NCBI GenBank assembly: GCA_017406955.1
Contig: JAFQXM010000012.1
Span: 1-64,000 of the forward strand
Source of the DNA: Bacilli bacterium
Lineage (GTDB): Bacteria; Bacillota_I; Bacilli_A; RF39; UBA660
Direction of reading: 5' to 3'
Length of the DNA stretch: 64,000 bases
Shown: positions 55,001 to 64,000 of the stretch, one piece after another
Position numbering within the stretch: position 1 is the stretch's first letter
How the letters are laid out: each line of letters starts with the position of its first letter
Position numbers and translations under genes: made by a program
The notes under the pieces: model-generated
The model's input: the letters and a program-made list of their open reading frames with translations, nothing else
Database searches by the model: none
What the model was told of the DNA's origin: nothing

Positions 55001-56893
55001 TTATTTGTCAAAATTTAATGTTCTTATTTTCTTCTTTATATTAGCTTTTTCTGCATTAGATATAATATTAGAAGTATTATATACTTTATTATTTAACTTA
55101 CTACAAATACTATCTAATCTAGTCTCTAAATAATTTTTAGTATTATTATCTAACTTTTTATGATCAACTAAATATGTATTAATCAACATCTGATTAATTA
55201 AAGCTTCTATCTTTCTTAATGGAGAATATATTTTAAAATTAAACTTATATAGATCAGATACTTCATCATTACCAATAGTACATATACTAGGATAATTTAT
55301 TTTTTTATCATATTTAAAGAAACTTAAATCAATACCATATATATCTTCTTTATAATTAATAAATTCTGATACATCTTGTCTATTAACTCTAGTATATATA
55401 ACCGGTAAATTTTTAGATATAGTATATTTAGCTATTTCACTTGCAGTTTTAGTATTAATAAAACTAAGCATAGAGTCAGCTATATTATTATTTGTCTCAT
55501 TAATATTTATATAAGGATACGTAATATCTAATAGATTACCTATAGCATCTATTGTTTTTCTATTTTTTATTTTATTTAAATTATTAAAATCTGAAAATTT
55601 TAAATTATCTTTAACATTAACAAGTCCTCTTTTAAAATCAAAATATAATATATTAAAACTTTCATCTACTAAATATTGATAAGCAATTACATCTACATCT
55701 CTACCTTTTTCTAATTTACAATGATTATGTTTATATTTTTTACCAAATAAATTCTTTTTATTTAAAGTTTCTAAAATACTTTTATACTTATCCTTCTCTT
55801 TCATTTTATTATCACTAATAAAACTAGATATATCAGTGGCATATATAGTTAATAAATACGTGTTATTATCTCTTTTCTCAATAGAAATAGCATTTTCAAA
55901 CATCTTAGCTTCATCATTATCAATAGTAATAACATGTCTATCTTTCATATCAATTCTAGAATAATCTTTATCTATACCAACTAAACTACTGATCGCATCA
56001 AAATCTATATTTTTATAGTACTCATCATCTTTATCATCTAAAAAATCTACTTTAGTACCTATTTCATATCTTCTAATTCTCTCTATAATATCTGCGATAA
56101 TATAATCCCTTTTATCCTCATCATAATCCTTTAATACTATAGAATTTATAAAACTTCTCATCTTTTTATAAAAAGTTTCATCTATTACATGATCAGTAGC
56201 TAAAGAAATATTTAATGAAAATAAATCTATTACTTTATCATAATATATTTTTTTATAATAATTATTTGAATTAACTAAATTATTATAATATTTATCTAAT
56301 ATTTTTTCAAAAACAAATACATCATCATAATCTTTAATAAAACTAATATTAGGAAAATTATTAAATAATGATTCAAGTAATGAAATATTCTTAATATCAA
56401 AAACTACATCTTTTAATAAAGAAGATAATTTATTTTCACTTATAACTTCTATTTTATTATCATAATCTATCATACCTTTTAAATTATCTATTATTTCTTC
56501 TATTTGATAATTAATAGTTAAAAGTAATACACTATTATCTATACTATTTTTAGTAGGATCATCTTTAACATTATTAGTGGTTTCTACAATTATTTTTTTA
56601 CTAATATTAAAAAGATTATCTATTAGTCTCATAGTATAATCTTCACATAAATTTATTTTACCCGGACTGTAACCAAAATATTTAATAACTTTAGATAAAT
56701 ACTTATTATTCTTAACTTCACTTTCAAAATTATAATTATCTAATTTTTTACTAAAATATTCAATTAAAAAATCCATTAAATCTATATCTTTTTTTAGATT
56801 AAAATGGTTCTTTAAATCTTTAAAGTTATAGTTAGTTTTTTGTTTTAAGAGTTTGTCTAATTCTTTAGTATTGTTGGTAGAAGTAGATTCCAT
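55001..56893 (-). CDS. RNB-fold (RNase II/R-like) protein with lost catalytic aspartates
   Basis: A 630-residue protein. Residues 1-310 are helical and unassigned. From about 313 an RNase II/R catalytic domain is recognisable: RIDMKDRHVITIDNDEAK...NAISIE (compare R.D.R...TID..DAKDFDDAIS). Later come RDVDVIAYQYL (compare DRLALS), MLSFINTKTASEIAKYTISKNLPVIYTRVN, and YSPLRKIEALINQML (compare TSPIRRYxDLxxHR). Of the four catalytic Asp, only Asp325 survives; the others are Met331, Glu333 and Asn334. S1 and cold-shock domains are absent. The protein is probably not an exonuclease and may bind RNA. It starts three bases after dnaI. Confidence 0.7.
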   Translation of the reverse strand: MESTSTNNTKELDKLLKQKTNYNFKDLKNHFNLKKDIDLMDFLIEYFSKKLDNYNFESEVKNNKYLSKVIKYFGYSPGKINLCEDYTMRLIDNLFNISKKIIVETTNNVKDDPTKNSIDNSVLLLTINYQIEEIIDNLKGMIDYDNKIEVISENKLSSLLKDVVFDIKNISLLESLFNNFPNISFIKDYDDVFVFEKILDKYYNNLVNSNNYYKKIYYDKVIDLFSLNISLATDHVIDETFYKKMRSFINSIVLKDYDEDKRDYIIADIIERIRRYEIGTKVDFLDDKDDEYYKNIDFDAISSLVGIDKDYSRIDMKDRHVITIDNDEAKMFENAISIEKRDNNTYLLTIYATDISSFISDNKMKEKDKYKSILETLNKKNLFGKKYKHNHCKLEKGRDVDVIAYQYLVDESFNILYFDFKRGLVNVKDNLKFSDFNNLNKIKNRKTIDAIGNLLDITYPYININETNNNIADSMLSFINTKTASEIAKYTISKNLPVIYTRVNRQDVSEFINYKEDIYGIDLSFFKYDKKINYPSICTIGNDEVSDLYKFNFKIYSPLRKIEALINQMLINTYLVDHKKLDNNTKNYLETRLDSICSKLNNKVYNTSNIISNAEKANIKKKIRTLNFDK

Positions 56894-56895
56894 TA

Positions 56896-57801
56896 TTAAT
56901 TCCTCCTGTTTTTACTAACCAACTCCATATTTTCTGTTAATTGTTTTATTCTTTCTATTATTCTTCTAGCTTTAACTTTATCTACTCCTGAAGTTGTAAT
57001 AGATAAAGATTTTTCTAATTCTTTTAATGTTAAATTAGAAGTAAAAAATGTAGGTAAATTACTTTCCATACGATATTGAAGTATTGGTCCCAAAACTTCA
57101 TCTCTAGACCAACTACTACAATTTTCTGCCCCTATATCATCAAGTAATAATAATGAAACTTTCTTAATATATTCAAACTTTTCTTTGTAATCAGTTTGAA
57201 AAGATGCTTTTAAACTTCTTAAAAATTCTGGATAATAAACAAGTACAGATTTAACATCTTTTTTAGCCATTTCATTAAATAAAGCTGCAATTAAATAAGT
57301 TTTACCTGATCCAAATGATCCATTTAAATATAATCCTTTAGGTTTATCCTTTTTATCATAATTCTTCATAAACTCATTAAAATATTTAAGTATAGGAAGT
57401 CTAGCAGAATCATCTTTATATACATCTTTAAATGAAGCTTCACTAATTTCTTTAGGCATATCAAATAATTCTATATTTTCTTTATATAAATTAGCTTTAA
57501 TTTCTTTTTGTTTTTTAGGACATGCGATATATGAAAAAGTAATCATATTATTATCTACTTCTGGTTCATATCTATATCCACACATTTTATTTTTACAAGT
57601 AGTAATACTTCTACATTTACTACAATTTTTATATTCAACGAAACTATCTTCTAGGCTAGATGTATATTTCATTAATATATCATCTTTTAAATTTATACTA
57701 TCAACATACTTTTTAAATTCTTTATCACTACAAGCATCTTGATAGTCATGCTTTAAAGCAGTTTCATCTACTCTATCAATAACATTTTTTACTTTCTTCA
57801 T
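56896..57801 (-). CDS. dnaI: Helicase loader DnaI
   Basis: AAA+ ATPase that loads the DnaB/DnaC helicase. 301 residues. N-terminal zinc-binding part with C60, C63, C69 and C74 (CSKCRSITTCKNKMC). AAA+ domain from about 125 with Walker A GSFGSGKT (161-168), Walker B LLLLDDIG (217-224), sensor 1 FTSNLT, and RRIIERI near the end. Length matches Bacillus DnaI (311). In Bacillus dnaI lies upstream of thrS as well, with ytxBC between; here an RNB-like gene and an M23 gene take that place. Confidence 0.95.
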   Translation of the reverse strand: MKKVKNVIDRVDETALKHDYQDACSDKEFKKYVDSINLKDDILMKYTSSLEDSFVEYKNCSKCRSITTCKNKMCGYRYEPEVDNNMITFSYIACPKKQKEIKANLYKENIELFDMPKEISEASFKDVYKDDSARLPILKYFNEFMKNYDKKDKPKGLYLNGSFGSGKTYLIAALFNEMAKKDVKSVLVYYPEFLRSLKASFQTDYKEKFEYIKKVSLLLLDDIGAENCSSWSRDEVLGPILQYRMESNLPTFFTSNLTLKELEKSLSITTSGVDKVKARRIIERIKQLTENMELVSKNRRN

Positions 57802-57835
57802 AATATCACCACTTATAATTTAATTTTATCTAACT

Positions 57836-58492
57836 TTATTTTATTTGTCTACTATTTATATTAATCTCTTCATATTTAGGATCTATATAACTATTATAAT
57901 CATAATCTTTTAATAATTTAAGAGCTAATTCTTTTTCATCTGCTATAGTATGAACTCCTAGAAAGTGAGCATTCTCCCCTTTTGCAAATACATAATAACC
58001 TCTAGGATAATTATTATTAGTATTATCATAATTATCATATACTATATGATATGTAGGATCATATAAATACCATTTATTATTTACATATATTTCTAAAAAT
58101 ATATGTCCTCTCATAATTTCTTTATCTTCTAAATCTAAATCTATACTTTTTAACCAATCAATATGAGCAGTTTCTACATAAATAGTAGGAATGTTTTTTT
58201 CTCTTAGAATAGAGCATATCATAAAACCAATATCAGAACATCCTGAAAAAGTTTTACTATTAAATATATCTATAACAGTTCTTTCAAATTTTATAGTACT
58301 AGTATCTCTTGTAAAAGTATTATAAAATATTTTATCTAATTCTACTAAGTCATTAATATTATTTATATCAGGAATACATTTACAAAATTCTTTTATTTCG
58401 TCATTAATTTTACTTTGTCCATTATTGGTTAAATATTTATTATTCATACAACCACATCCTACAGATATTATATCATAAAATTTAATTATCAT
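57836..58492 (-). CDS. Transglutaminase-like superfamily protein
   Basis: A 218-residue protein with the Cys-His-Asp triad of the transglutaminase/cysteine-protease fold: FSGCSDIGFMICSILRE (Cys about 89), MRGHIFLEIYVNNKWYLYDPTY (His about 134, Asp about 149). Bacterial members are mostly uncharacterised peptidases. ATG at 58492 overlaps the stop of the upstream dinD frame (ATGA). An alternative ATG at 58447 with TAGGATG before it would give 203 residues and a more ordinary start. No signal peptide. Confidence 0.75.
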   Translation of the reverse strand: MIIKFYDIISVGCGCMNNKYLTNNGQSKINDEIKEFCKCIPDINNINDLVELDKIFYNTFTRDTSTIKFERTVIDIFNSKTFSGCSDIGFMICSILREKNIPTIYVETAHIDWLKSIDLDLEDKEIMRGHIFLEIYVNNKWYLYDPTYHIVYDNYDNTNNNYPRGYYVFAKGENAHFLGVHTIADEKELALKLLKDYDYNSYIDPKYEEININSRQIK

Positions 58493-59307
58493 TTTAAATT
58501 TTTATTTCCTTTTTCTAATTCTTTTAAACTCCTATTAGGAGTTGGTAAATCTTCTGGCATAGTACCTCCTAATCTTTTAATACTATTTCTAATCTCTTTA
58601 CCTACTTCATAGTGAACAGAATTTGCAGTATATTCATTATCAACATTACACCTTCTTAATTTAGCATCTGTTTGAGCAATTCTAAATATATTATCTGCAA
58701 GTTCTTCGCTTCCCATATTATCAAGTATATCTTCTCTGTATCTCAATCTTTTCCTTTTAAATATATCATCTGCTGTTTCACCATTATAAAGCCCTTTATA
58801 CCCTGCATTATGAAATCTAGCTAAGTCTTTTACTCCACTTTTAACTGCGGTTTTATTTAGACTATAATTACCGCTTTTTGCTTGTCTTCTCCTATATATT
58901 CTCTTTTCATCTTCGGTAAGTTTATTATATTCTCTTTCACTTAATTCTTGTTTTCTTGTTTGAAGAGCAAAATATGTTTTAGCTAAAGCAATTACTTTTT
59001 TTCTAGGATCACAATTTAAAACTATTAAGTAACATGCATATCTTGATAACCTATAATCTTGTATTTTTCTTTTTGCATTCTTAGCTAATTTTATCAATTT
59101 ATTGGTGTCAATAAAATGATAAGAAACATCATAATTACTGTTTTTACAATTATCCATAGCAATTTTAATAATTCTATGAAAATTTTGCCACAATGAATAT
59201 TCTAACACTTCCATTAACTATCTAGCATACCAATATTCATTACCTTCTTTATCTATATGTTTAATATCTTCAAATATTTTATCTGTATATCCTTTTATTT
59301 TATCCAT
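58489..59307 (-). pseudogene. dinD: dinD (DNA-damage-inducible protein D) interrupted by an in-frame TAG
   Basis: From ATG at 59307 (AGGAGGT before it) the frame reads MDKIKGYTDKIFEDIKHIDK...NEYWYAR, then TAG at 59218-59220, then continues in the same frame as LMEVLEYSLWQNFHRII. Downstream it is a full DinD: RKIQDYRLSRYACYLIVLN, AKTYFALQTRKQELS, GYKGLYNGETADDIF, ILDNMGSEELADNIFRI, and GGTMPEDLPTP. The stop replaces the Glu of the usual YWSARELxxxLxY, so a single base change (GAG to TAG) suffices. ATG at 59214 is three bases after the stop and could restart translation. DinD of E. coli opposes RecA activity. The gene begins next to the comEC stop. Confidence 0.85.
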
Positions 59308-61380
59308 TCAACCTCCTATAGTTATATGTTTATTATTTAAATTTATTGTAATTGTTCCTAGTTTATCTGTTCTTAAATAATTAATATTATATTTATTTAG
59401 TCTATTTATTATTTCTTTATGTGGATGACCAAACTTATTATTTCTACCACAAGAAATAAGGGCTAGTTTAGGATTAGTTTCTTTTAATAATTCTTTACTT
59501 GTAGATGTTTTAGATCCATGATGTCCTAATTTTAATATATCAATATTTCCTAAATTATAATTACTAAGTATATATTCTTCACTTTTAATAGATGCATCTC
59601 CTGTGAATAACATTTTTAAATTATTATAAGTAATATAATATACTGAACTACTATCATTTTCGTCTTTTAAATCAGTATTTAATTCTATTAAATTAAACTT
59701 ACCTACTTTTATATTAGTACCTTCTTTAGATATAAATATATTATTAGCTTTCTTTATAATCTTTCTTTCTAAATAATTAATATTATTATCATTTATATAA
59801 ACTTTATCTACATAGAAATTATCCATTAAAGTTAATGTTTCTCCTAAATGATCATAGTCTCCATGAGTTAATATTAAATAATCTATTTTCTTAATACCTA
59901 AACTTTTAAGTAATGGTATTGTTATATTCTTTACTATAGAACTATTATTTTTCTTCTTCATCCACTTATCTTTAATAAAAGACATTTTACCTCCTGTATC
60001 AATAAGTATAGTTTTATTATTAGAATGTAATAAAAAAGAATCGCCTTGTCCCACATCTATCATTTTTATATAATCATTATTATTTATATATGGATATAAA
60101 TAATGACTTATTATTAACATAATTAAAGGTATAAAGTATTTCTTATTAGATTTATTTAATCCAATAAAAAAGATTATTATAAAGATAAAATATAATATAT
60201 AAATAATAATATTAAGTTTAGGAAAAATAAGCTTAAAAGTATTGATCTTATTTAAATAAATAGAAGTAGTTTCTAAAACAGAAATAAATATACTATAGAT
60301 AGGTTCTAAGAATTTAAATATATATGTAAGTAAAGATAAAGGAAATATTATAATACTTACTAATGGTACATAGAATAAATTATATATAATGCTTAATAGG
60401 TTTACTTGATAGAAGTTATATAGAGTAATTGGTAAAGAAGCTATAAAAGATAGTAAGGATGTGATTAATAATTTTTTTAAATACTTATTATATTTATTTA
60501 TATAATTACTCATTAGTATTAAAGTTAAACTAATAGTAAATGAATACCAAAAAGCTACCTCATATAAATAAAAAGGATTTATAAGTAGTGATATAGATAG
60601 TATTAATATAAATATATTAAAACTCTTTATATAAAAGTAATATACCCTATTAATAGAAAATAATATAAAGAATAATACTCCTCTAAGTATAGAGGGAGAT
60701 AATCCTGTTAATAAAAGGTATAATACTAAGATAATACTAGTAATAAAATATCTTTTAGATTCATATATGTTTAGTTTTTTTAGAATATATAGAATTATTC
60801 CTCCAATTAAACTTATATGGAGTCCGCTGATTGCGAATAGATGAGATATTCCATTATTTTGATATGTTTCTTTTATCTCTTGTTTTAAGTATCTTTTATC
60901 TCCTAGTATAAATGTATATAAGTATGGATTATTATTTAAACCATTAATTATACTTTGTTTTAATAAATAATAAATATTATTAGTATTAGATATTTTCTTA
61001 ATAGAATCTATTCTTACTATATAATATATATTTTTATATTCTAAATACTTTTTATAATTAAATATATTTTTAGTATTAGTATTATCTATTTCTTTTATAG
61101 TTCCTTCTATACTTATTTTATCTCCTAAGTTAAAACTATTTTTATAATAGTTTAATTCTTCTTTAGTTTTAAAATAATAAATACCCTTAAATTTATGATT
61201 AGATTTTAATGTTAAATTTAAACTATTACCATCTATAAAACTGTCTACTATAGTTATATTATTTGTACTTATTAATTCTTTTTTATTTATATTAATTCTA
61301 ATTATAGATATTATTAATACTAATACTAGTATAGTTATATATAAACTATTATAAAGTAAGACGGTCCTTAATTTTATCAA
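59308..61380 (-). CDS. comEC: DNA uptake channel ComEC
   Basis: Membrane channel for single-stranded DNA during transformation, 690 residues. A short N-terminal part with an OB-like segment (residues 40-125), a central competence domain with helices (HLFAISGLHISLIGGIILYIL near 180-200), and a C-terminal metallo-beta-lactamase domain with LTHGDYDHLGE near 504-514 and LKLGHHGSKTS near 620-630. The start TTG at 61380 follows TAGGAG by nine bases and overlaps the end of comEA by 32 bases. Its stop abuts the dinD ATG. Confidence 0.93.
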   Translation of the reverse strand: MIKLRTVLLYNSLYITILVLVLIISIIRININKKELISTNNITIVDSFIDGNSLNLTLKSNHKFKGIYYFKTKEELNYYKNSFNLGDKISIEGTIKEIDNTNTKNIFNYKKYLEYKNIYYIVRIDSIKKISNTNNIYYLLKQSIINGLNNNPYLYTFILGDKRYLKQEIKETYQNNGISHLFAISGLHISLIGGIILYILKKLNIYESKRYFITSIILVLYLLLTGLSPSILRGVLFFILFSINRVYYFYIKSFNIFILILSISLLINPFYLYEVAFWYSFTISLTLILMSNYINKYNKYLKKLLITSLLSFIASLPITLYNFYQVNLLSIIYNLFYVPLVSIIIFPLSLLTYIFKFLEPIYSIFISVLETTSIYLNKINTFKLIFPKLNIIIYILYFIFIIIFFIGLNKSNKKYFIPLIMLIISHYLYPYINNNDYIKMIDVGQGDSFLLHSNNKTILIDTGGKMSFIKDKWMKKKNNSSIVKNITIPLLKSLGIKKIDYLILTHGDYDHLGETLTLMDNFYVDKVYINDNNINYLERKIIKKANNIFISKEGTNIKVGKFNLIELNTDLKDENDSSSVYYITYNNLKMLFTGDASIKSEEYILSNYNLGNIDILKLGHHGSKTSTSKELLKETNPKLALISCGRNNKFGHPHKEIINRLNKYNINYLRTDKLGTITINLNNKHITIGG

Positions 61381-62041
61381 ATATAGCGTCTCCTATACCT
61401 TTTATATTTTTAATATCTTCAATCTTACTAAATGGACCATTACTATTTCTATAATTTATTATATCATCAGCTTTTGCTTCTCCAATACCTGTTAAAGTCA
61501 TTAATTCTTCTTTAGTAGCACTATTTATATTTACTTTAGAATTACTATCTTTACTAGTCTTATTATCACCATCTATACAAGCTCCATTTTCTAATGAATT
61601 AGCATCTTTTTGCTTACATTGTGCTATTAAACTAGCTTCTAATTCTTTAGTTTTCTTAAAATCTTTAACTTCTTTATTACTATAAATTATAATTACCATC
61701 TCATCAGTTATCTTTTTACTTAGATTAATTACAGTAGTATTAGCATTCTCAGTTAAACCTCCTGCCATTTCTATAACATCAACTACTCTAGAATTAGCTT
61801 TTAATTTATATATACCTGGATTATATACCTCTCCTTTTATATCTACTATATATTTAGTATTTTTATTAATTTTTTCTTTCTTTATATTACTCTTTCTAGA
61901 TAATAAAACTTCTTTATTAGAATTATTTTTGGATTTAGTATTTAATATTTTAGTAACCGTAAATATAGTAGTAGATATAAATAATATAAAAATAGTTATT
62001 CCTATAGCTATTTGTTTTCTATAACGATATTTAAAAGTAAT
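61349..62041 (-). CDS. comEA: DNA-binding competence protein ComEA, with non-standard start codon
   Basis: Receptor for incoming DNA. The complete frame has about 230 residues: a membrane helix (about residues 11-31), an SLBB-type domain (YIVDIKGEVYNPGIYKLKANS, VVDVIEMAGGL, about 64-107) and a C-terminal double helix-hairpin-helix (VNINSATKEELMTLTGIGEAKADDIINYR, about 167-195). The frame has no ATG, GTG or TTG before the internal ATG at 61768, which would remove the membrane anchor and part of the SLBB. AGGAGG at 62049-62054 is followed, seven bases on, by ATT (62039-62041) and an in-frame TGA lies just upstream. ATT initiation is therefore the best reading; a mutated ATG is the alternative. 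Confidence 0.85.
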   Translation of the reverse strand: MTFKYRYRKQIAIGITIFILFISTTIFTVTKILNTKSKNNSNKEVLLSRKSNIKKEKINKNTKYIVDIKGEVYNPGIYKLKANSRVVDVIEMAGGLTENANTTVINLSKKITDEMVIIIYSNKEVKDFKKTKELEASLIAQCKQKDANSLENGACIDGDNKTSKDSNSKVNINSATKEELMTLTGIGEAKADDIINYRNSNGPFSKIEDIKNIKGIGDAIFDKIKDRLTL

Positions 62042-62069
62042 AATTACACCTCCTCATTTAAATTATTAT

Positions 62070-62098
62070 AAAAAAAAAGAAAAGTTCTACACTTTTCT
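62070..62098 (-). terminator. Terminator after the DHH phosphoesterase gene
   Basis: Stem AGAAAAGT/ACTTTTCT (62078-62098) followed by T on the minus strand, just ahead of comEA. Confidence 0.85.
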
Positions 62099-63181
62099 AG
62101 GTTTTTTTACTAATTGTTTAGCATCTTCTTTAGGAAGTCCCCATTCTATTTGTTGCATTAACTCTTTTTCTACTTCAAAAATATCTTCTGGATTTTCTAT
62201 TCTACAAGCAGCACTTCTGATGCCTCCTCCACCATCCATATGTCTCATTATTTCTCCTACATCTATTTTACCCTTACTTCTTCCTGAGATACAAATAGTA
62301 TTAGGATTAACATAACTTAAAACAAAGGAAGCATCAAGAGTTCTAAAACCAATCATTCTATCAGCAGTTTGCGCTAAAACTACTTTTTTGTATTCTTTCA
62401 TTGGATCTGTTCTATTTAAAGTAAAAGATACATTATAACCTTTAAGTAATATGTTATCACGATCAAAATTAGGATCCCCATATTCTACAATTCTAGTATT
62501 ATGATCATCATGTATAAGCAAAGATATGTCTTTATCCACATCAATTTCTGATGCAAATAAATCTTCTACATAATCAACATCTGCACCTCTATGAAGTAGT
62601 TTTTTAACTGCATCATAAGTATTAGCTGAAGTATTCTTTTTGAACCTTTTAGTATCCAGTCTAATACCAGAGAGTAAATAATTAGCTGTATCTTTACTAT
62701 ATTTAACTTTAAAAGAATTAAGTAAATTTGTAACTATTTCACTAGCACTAGATGAATCTAAATCTATATGCTTTTTATCTGTATCAATAGTTCTAGCACT
62801 TTCATCATGATGATCTATTATTAAAATATCTTTAAACTCTTCTAAATAATCTCTTACAGATACTAAACCTTGATTATTAGTATCAGTAGTAATTAAAGAA
62901 GCTGTATTATCCATTAATTCTTCAAATCTATCTAAATTAATAATATTACACCTATCTTTTTCTTTATCTATAATTTGTTTAACACCTGGTTCTAATTCTA
63001 TATCATTATCATTAACTATTATATATGACTCTATACCAACATTTTGGCACAATTCACTAAGACCTATTGCAGACGCAATAGCATCATAATCTGGTTCATC
63101 ATGACCTACAATAAATATTTTGGTTGATTTTTGATAAATATCAGAAAACATATTAGCCAAACACTTTACTGACTTTCCCAT
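62087..63181 (-). CDS. DHH-DHHA1 family phosphoesterase (NrnA-like)
   Basis: Metal-dependent phosphoesterase of 364 residues. DHH domain motifs: FIVGHDEPDYDAIASAIG (about residues 22-39), TTDTNN, LIIDHHDES (the DHH motif, near 122-130); DHHA1 end with HMDGGGGIRSAACRI. NrnA relatives degrade nano-RNA and pAp; other members cleave cyclic dinucleotides, and the sequence cannot decide. ATG at 63181 follows GGGGGAT; an upstream frame is not needed. It has a TAG stop and its own terminator, upstream of comEA. Confidence 0.88.
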   Translation of the reverse strand: MGKSVKCLANMFSDIYQKSTKIFIVGHDEPDYDAIASAIGLSELCQNVGIESYIIVNDNDIELEPGVKQIIDKEKDRCNIINLDRFEELMDNTASLITTDTNNQGLVSVRDYLEEFKDILIIDHHDESARTIDTDKKHIDLDSSSASEIVTNLLNSFKVKYSKDTANYLLSGIRLDTKRFKKNTSANTYDAVKKLLHRGADVDYVEDLFASEIDVDKDISLLIHDDHNTRIVEYGDPNFDRDNILLKGYNVSFTLNRTDPMKEYKKVVLAQTADRMIGFRTLDASFVLSYVNPNTICISGRSKGKIDVGEIMRHMDGGGGIRSAACRIENPEDIFEVEKELMQQIEWGLPKEDAKQLVKKPRKV

Positions 63182-63230
63182 AATAATCCCCCTATTTGAG
63201 CTCATATTATACCACAAAATAAGAAAAAAA

Positions 63231-64000
63231 TCAATTTTTAGCTATCATTTCAGCTTGTTTTATACCATCAATTGCGGATGTAGTAATACCTCCAGAATAT
63301 CCTGCACCTTCACCACATGGATATATTCCAGATATATTAGAAACACCTTTATCATTACGTTTAATCTTAATAGGAGATGAAGTCCTAGATTCAATTCCTA
63401 ACATAATAGTATCATCTCTATCAAAACCATTTATCTTCTTCCCAAACATTGGCAAAGCTTCCTTTATGGAATTAGAAACATAGTCTGGCAATAATTTGTT
63501 TAAATCAGTAAAAGTATATTTACCTTTAATACAAGGTTCGTAATTAAATTTATTACTAATAATACCTTCTTTAAAATCTTTATATAACTGCACTGGTATA
63601 TTACCATTACCTAATTTGTAAGCTTTTTGTTCTAAATCTCTTTGAAATTTTAATCCATCAAATATATCTTCTCCAAAGTCTTTTTTACTGACAGTTACAA
63701 CAATTGCACTATTAGAGTTAAGACTCTCTCTTTTATAATTACTCATTCCATTAATTACTAATCCATCTTCTTCAGTAGAGGAATTTACTACATATCCTCC
63801 TGGACACATACAAAAAGAATATACTCCTCTACCTTTTTTTGTATTATATGTTAATTTATAACTAGCTGGTTCTAATTTTTTATAACTATCTCCATATTGA
63901 CTTTTATTAATCATATCTTGAGGATGTTCTACACGTAGTCCTACTGCGAATGGCTTAGACTCCATATCTAATCCTTTTTTATATAACATCTCATATGTAT
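63231..64000 (-). CDS. FAD-dependent dehydrogenase (COG2509 type), C-terminal part
   Basis: The frame is open to the window's right edge, so the N-terminal FAD-binding half is missing. The visible 257 residues include KPFAVGLRVEHPQDMINKSQYG, YSFCMCPGGYVVNSSTEEDG, MLGIESRTSSPIKI and the closing IYPCGEGAGYSGGITTSAIDGIKQAE, all diagnostic of the COG2509 NAD(P)/FAD-dependent oxidoreductases. The first ATG seen (63989) is internal, not the start. Its substrate is unknown. The downstream DHH gene is 49 bases away. Confidence 0.9.
   Translation of the reverse strand, partial: TYEMLYKKGLDMESKPFAVGLRVEHPQDMINKSQYGDSYKKLEPASYKLTYNTKKGRGVYSFCMCPGGYVVNSSTEEDGLVINGMSNYKRESLNSNSAIVVTVSKKDFGEDIFDGLKFQRDLEQKAYKLGNGNIPVQLYKDFKEGIISNKFNYEPCIKGKYTFTDLNKLLPDYVSNSIKEALPMFGKKINGFDRDDTIMLGIESRTSSPIKIKRNDKGVSNISGIYPCGEGAGYSGGITTSAIDGIKQAEMIAKN

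Noticed and set aside
59218-59220. TAG in dinD as a recoded sense codon (for example pyrrolysine or a changed code)
   Set aside because: Genes such as 43489-43782 and 62087-63181 end normally at TAG, and no recoding element is visible. A nonsense mutation is simpler.

Overview
The window is AT-rich, densely coded, and comes from a low-GC, Gram-positive-type, probably endospore-forming member of the Bacillota. The evidence is: T-box leaders in front of synthetase genes; L27 with a Prp-cleaved leader plus the Prp protease; an AddAB, DnaI, MraZ and RsmH gene set; a small acid-soluble spore protein of the SspI family; a YqfQ/VrrA-like spore protein; a SpoVD-like PBP; and a LysM/SpoIID-like operon. 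I infer an uncultured gut Bacilli lineage (RF39/Erysipelotrichia-like), but the sequence alone cannot fix the taxon. Most genes lie on the minus strand. The plus strand carries sspI, yqfQ, two toxin-like peptides, the LysM operon and a P-type ATPase.

Layout. 1-4.5 kb: edge of a type IV pilin gene, then an IleRS2-type isoleucyl-tRNA synthetase and a Na/Ca antiporter behind one T-box leader. 4.5-8.4 kb: trmD, rimM, a TrmH-type methylase, a YgjP-like protein and a frameshifted Rpn-family nuclease. 8.6-13.3 kb: sspI, an Hpt-REC protein, a methyltransferase-like gene, obg, rpmA, prp and rplU with an L21 leader. 13.3-20.9 kb: addAB, prepilin peptidase and PilC. 21-25.7 kb: yqfQ, tgt, TasA-like surface proteins, rpmF, yceD and dCMP deaminase. 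25.8-32.6 kb: FtsW/SpoVE, MraY, MnmA, a nucleotidase-like HAD protein, a methyltransferase-like protein and a SpoVD-like PBP. 32.6-33.3 kb: two tandem modules with the full layout of type I toxin-antitoxin systems. 33.3-40.3 kb: LysM/SpoIID-like operon, trxB, MYG1-family gene, Ca-type ATPase. 40.3-51 kb: a 1058-residue unknown protein, DUF1292, four anchored unknown proteins, then mraZ-rsmH-ftsL-pbpB with MraZ operator repeats. 51-58 kb: a sigma factor, thrS behind a threonine T-box, an M23 peptidase, an RNB-fold protein that has lost its catalytic aspartates, and dnaI. 58-64 kb: a transglutaminase-like gene, dinD with an in-frame amber codon, comEC, comEA with no standard start codon, a DHH phosphoesterase and part of a COG2509 FAD protein.

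Functional links. Cell-wall and division genes occur in two blocks (mraZ-pbpB, and mraY/ftsW/spoVD-like). DNA uptake and recombination are represented by pilin, PilC, PilD, ComEA, ComEC, AddAB and dinD. The most noteworthy observations are the tandem type I TA-like modules, an L32 leader that matches the Prp-cleaved leader of L27, an IleRS with the swapped GIHH signature, and the pseudo-RNB protein beside dnaI.
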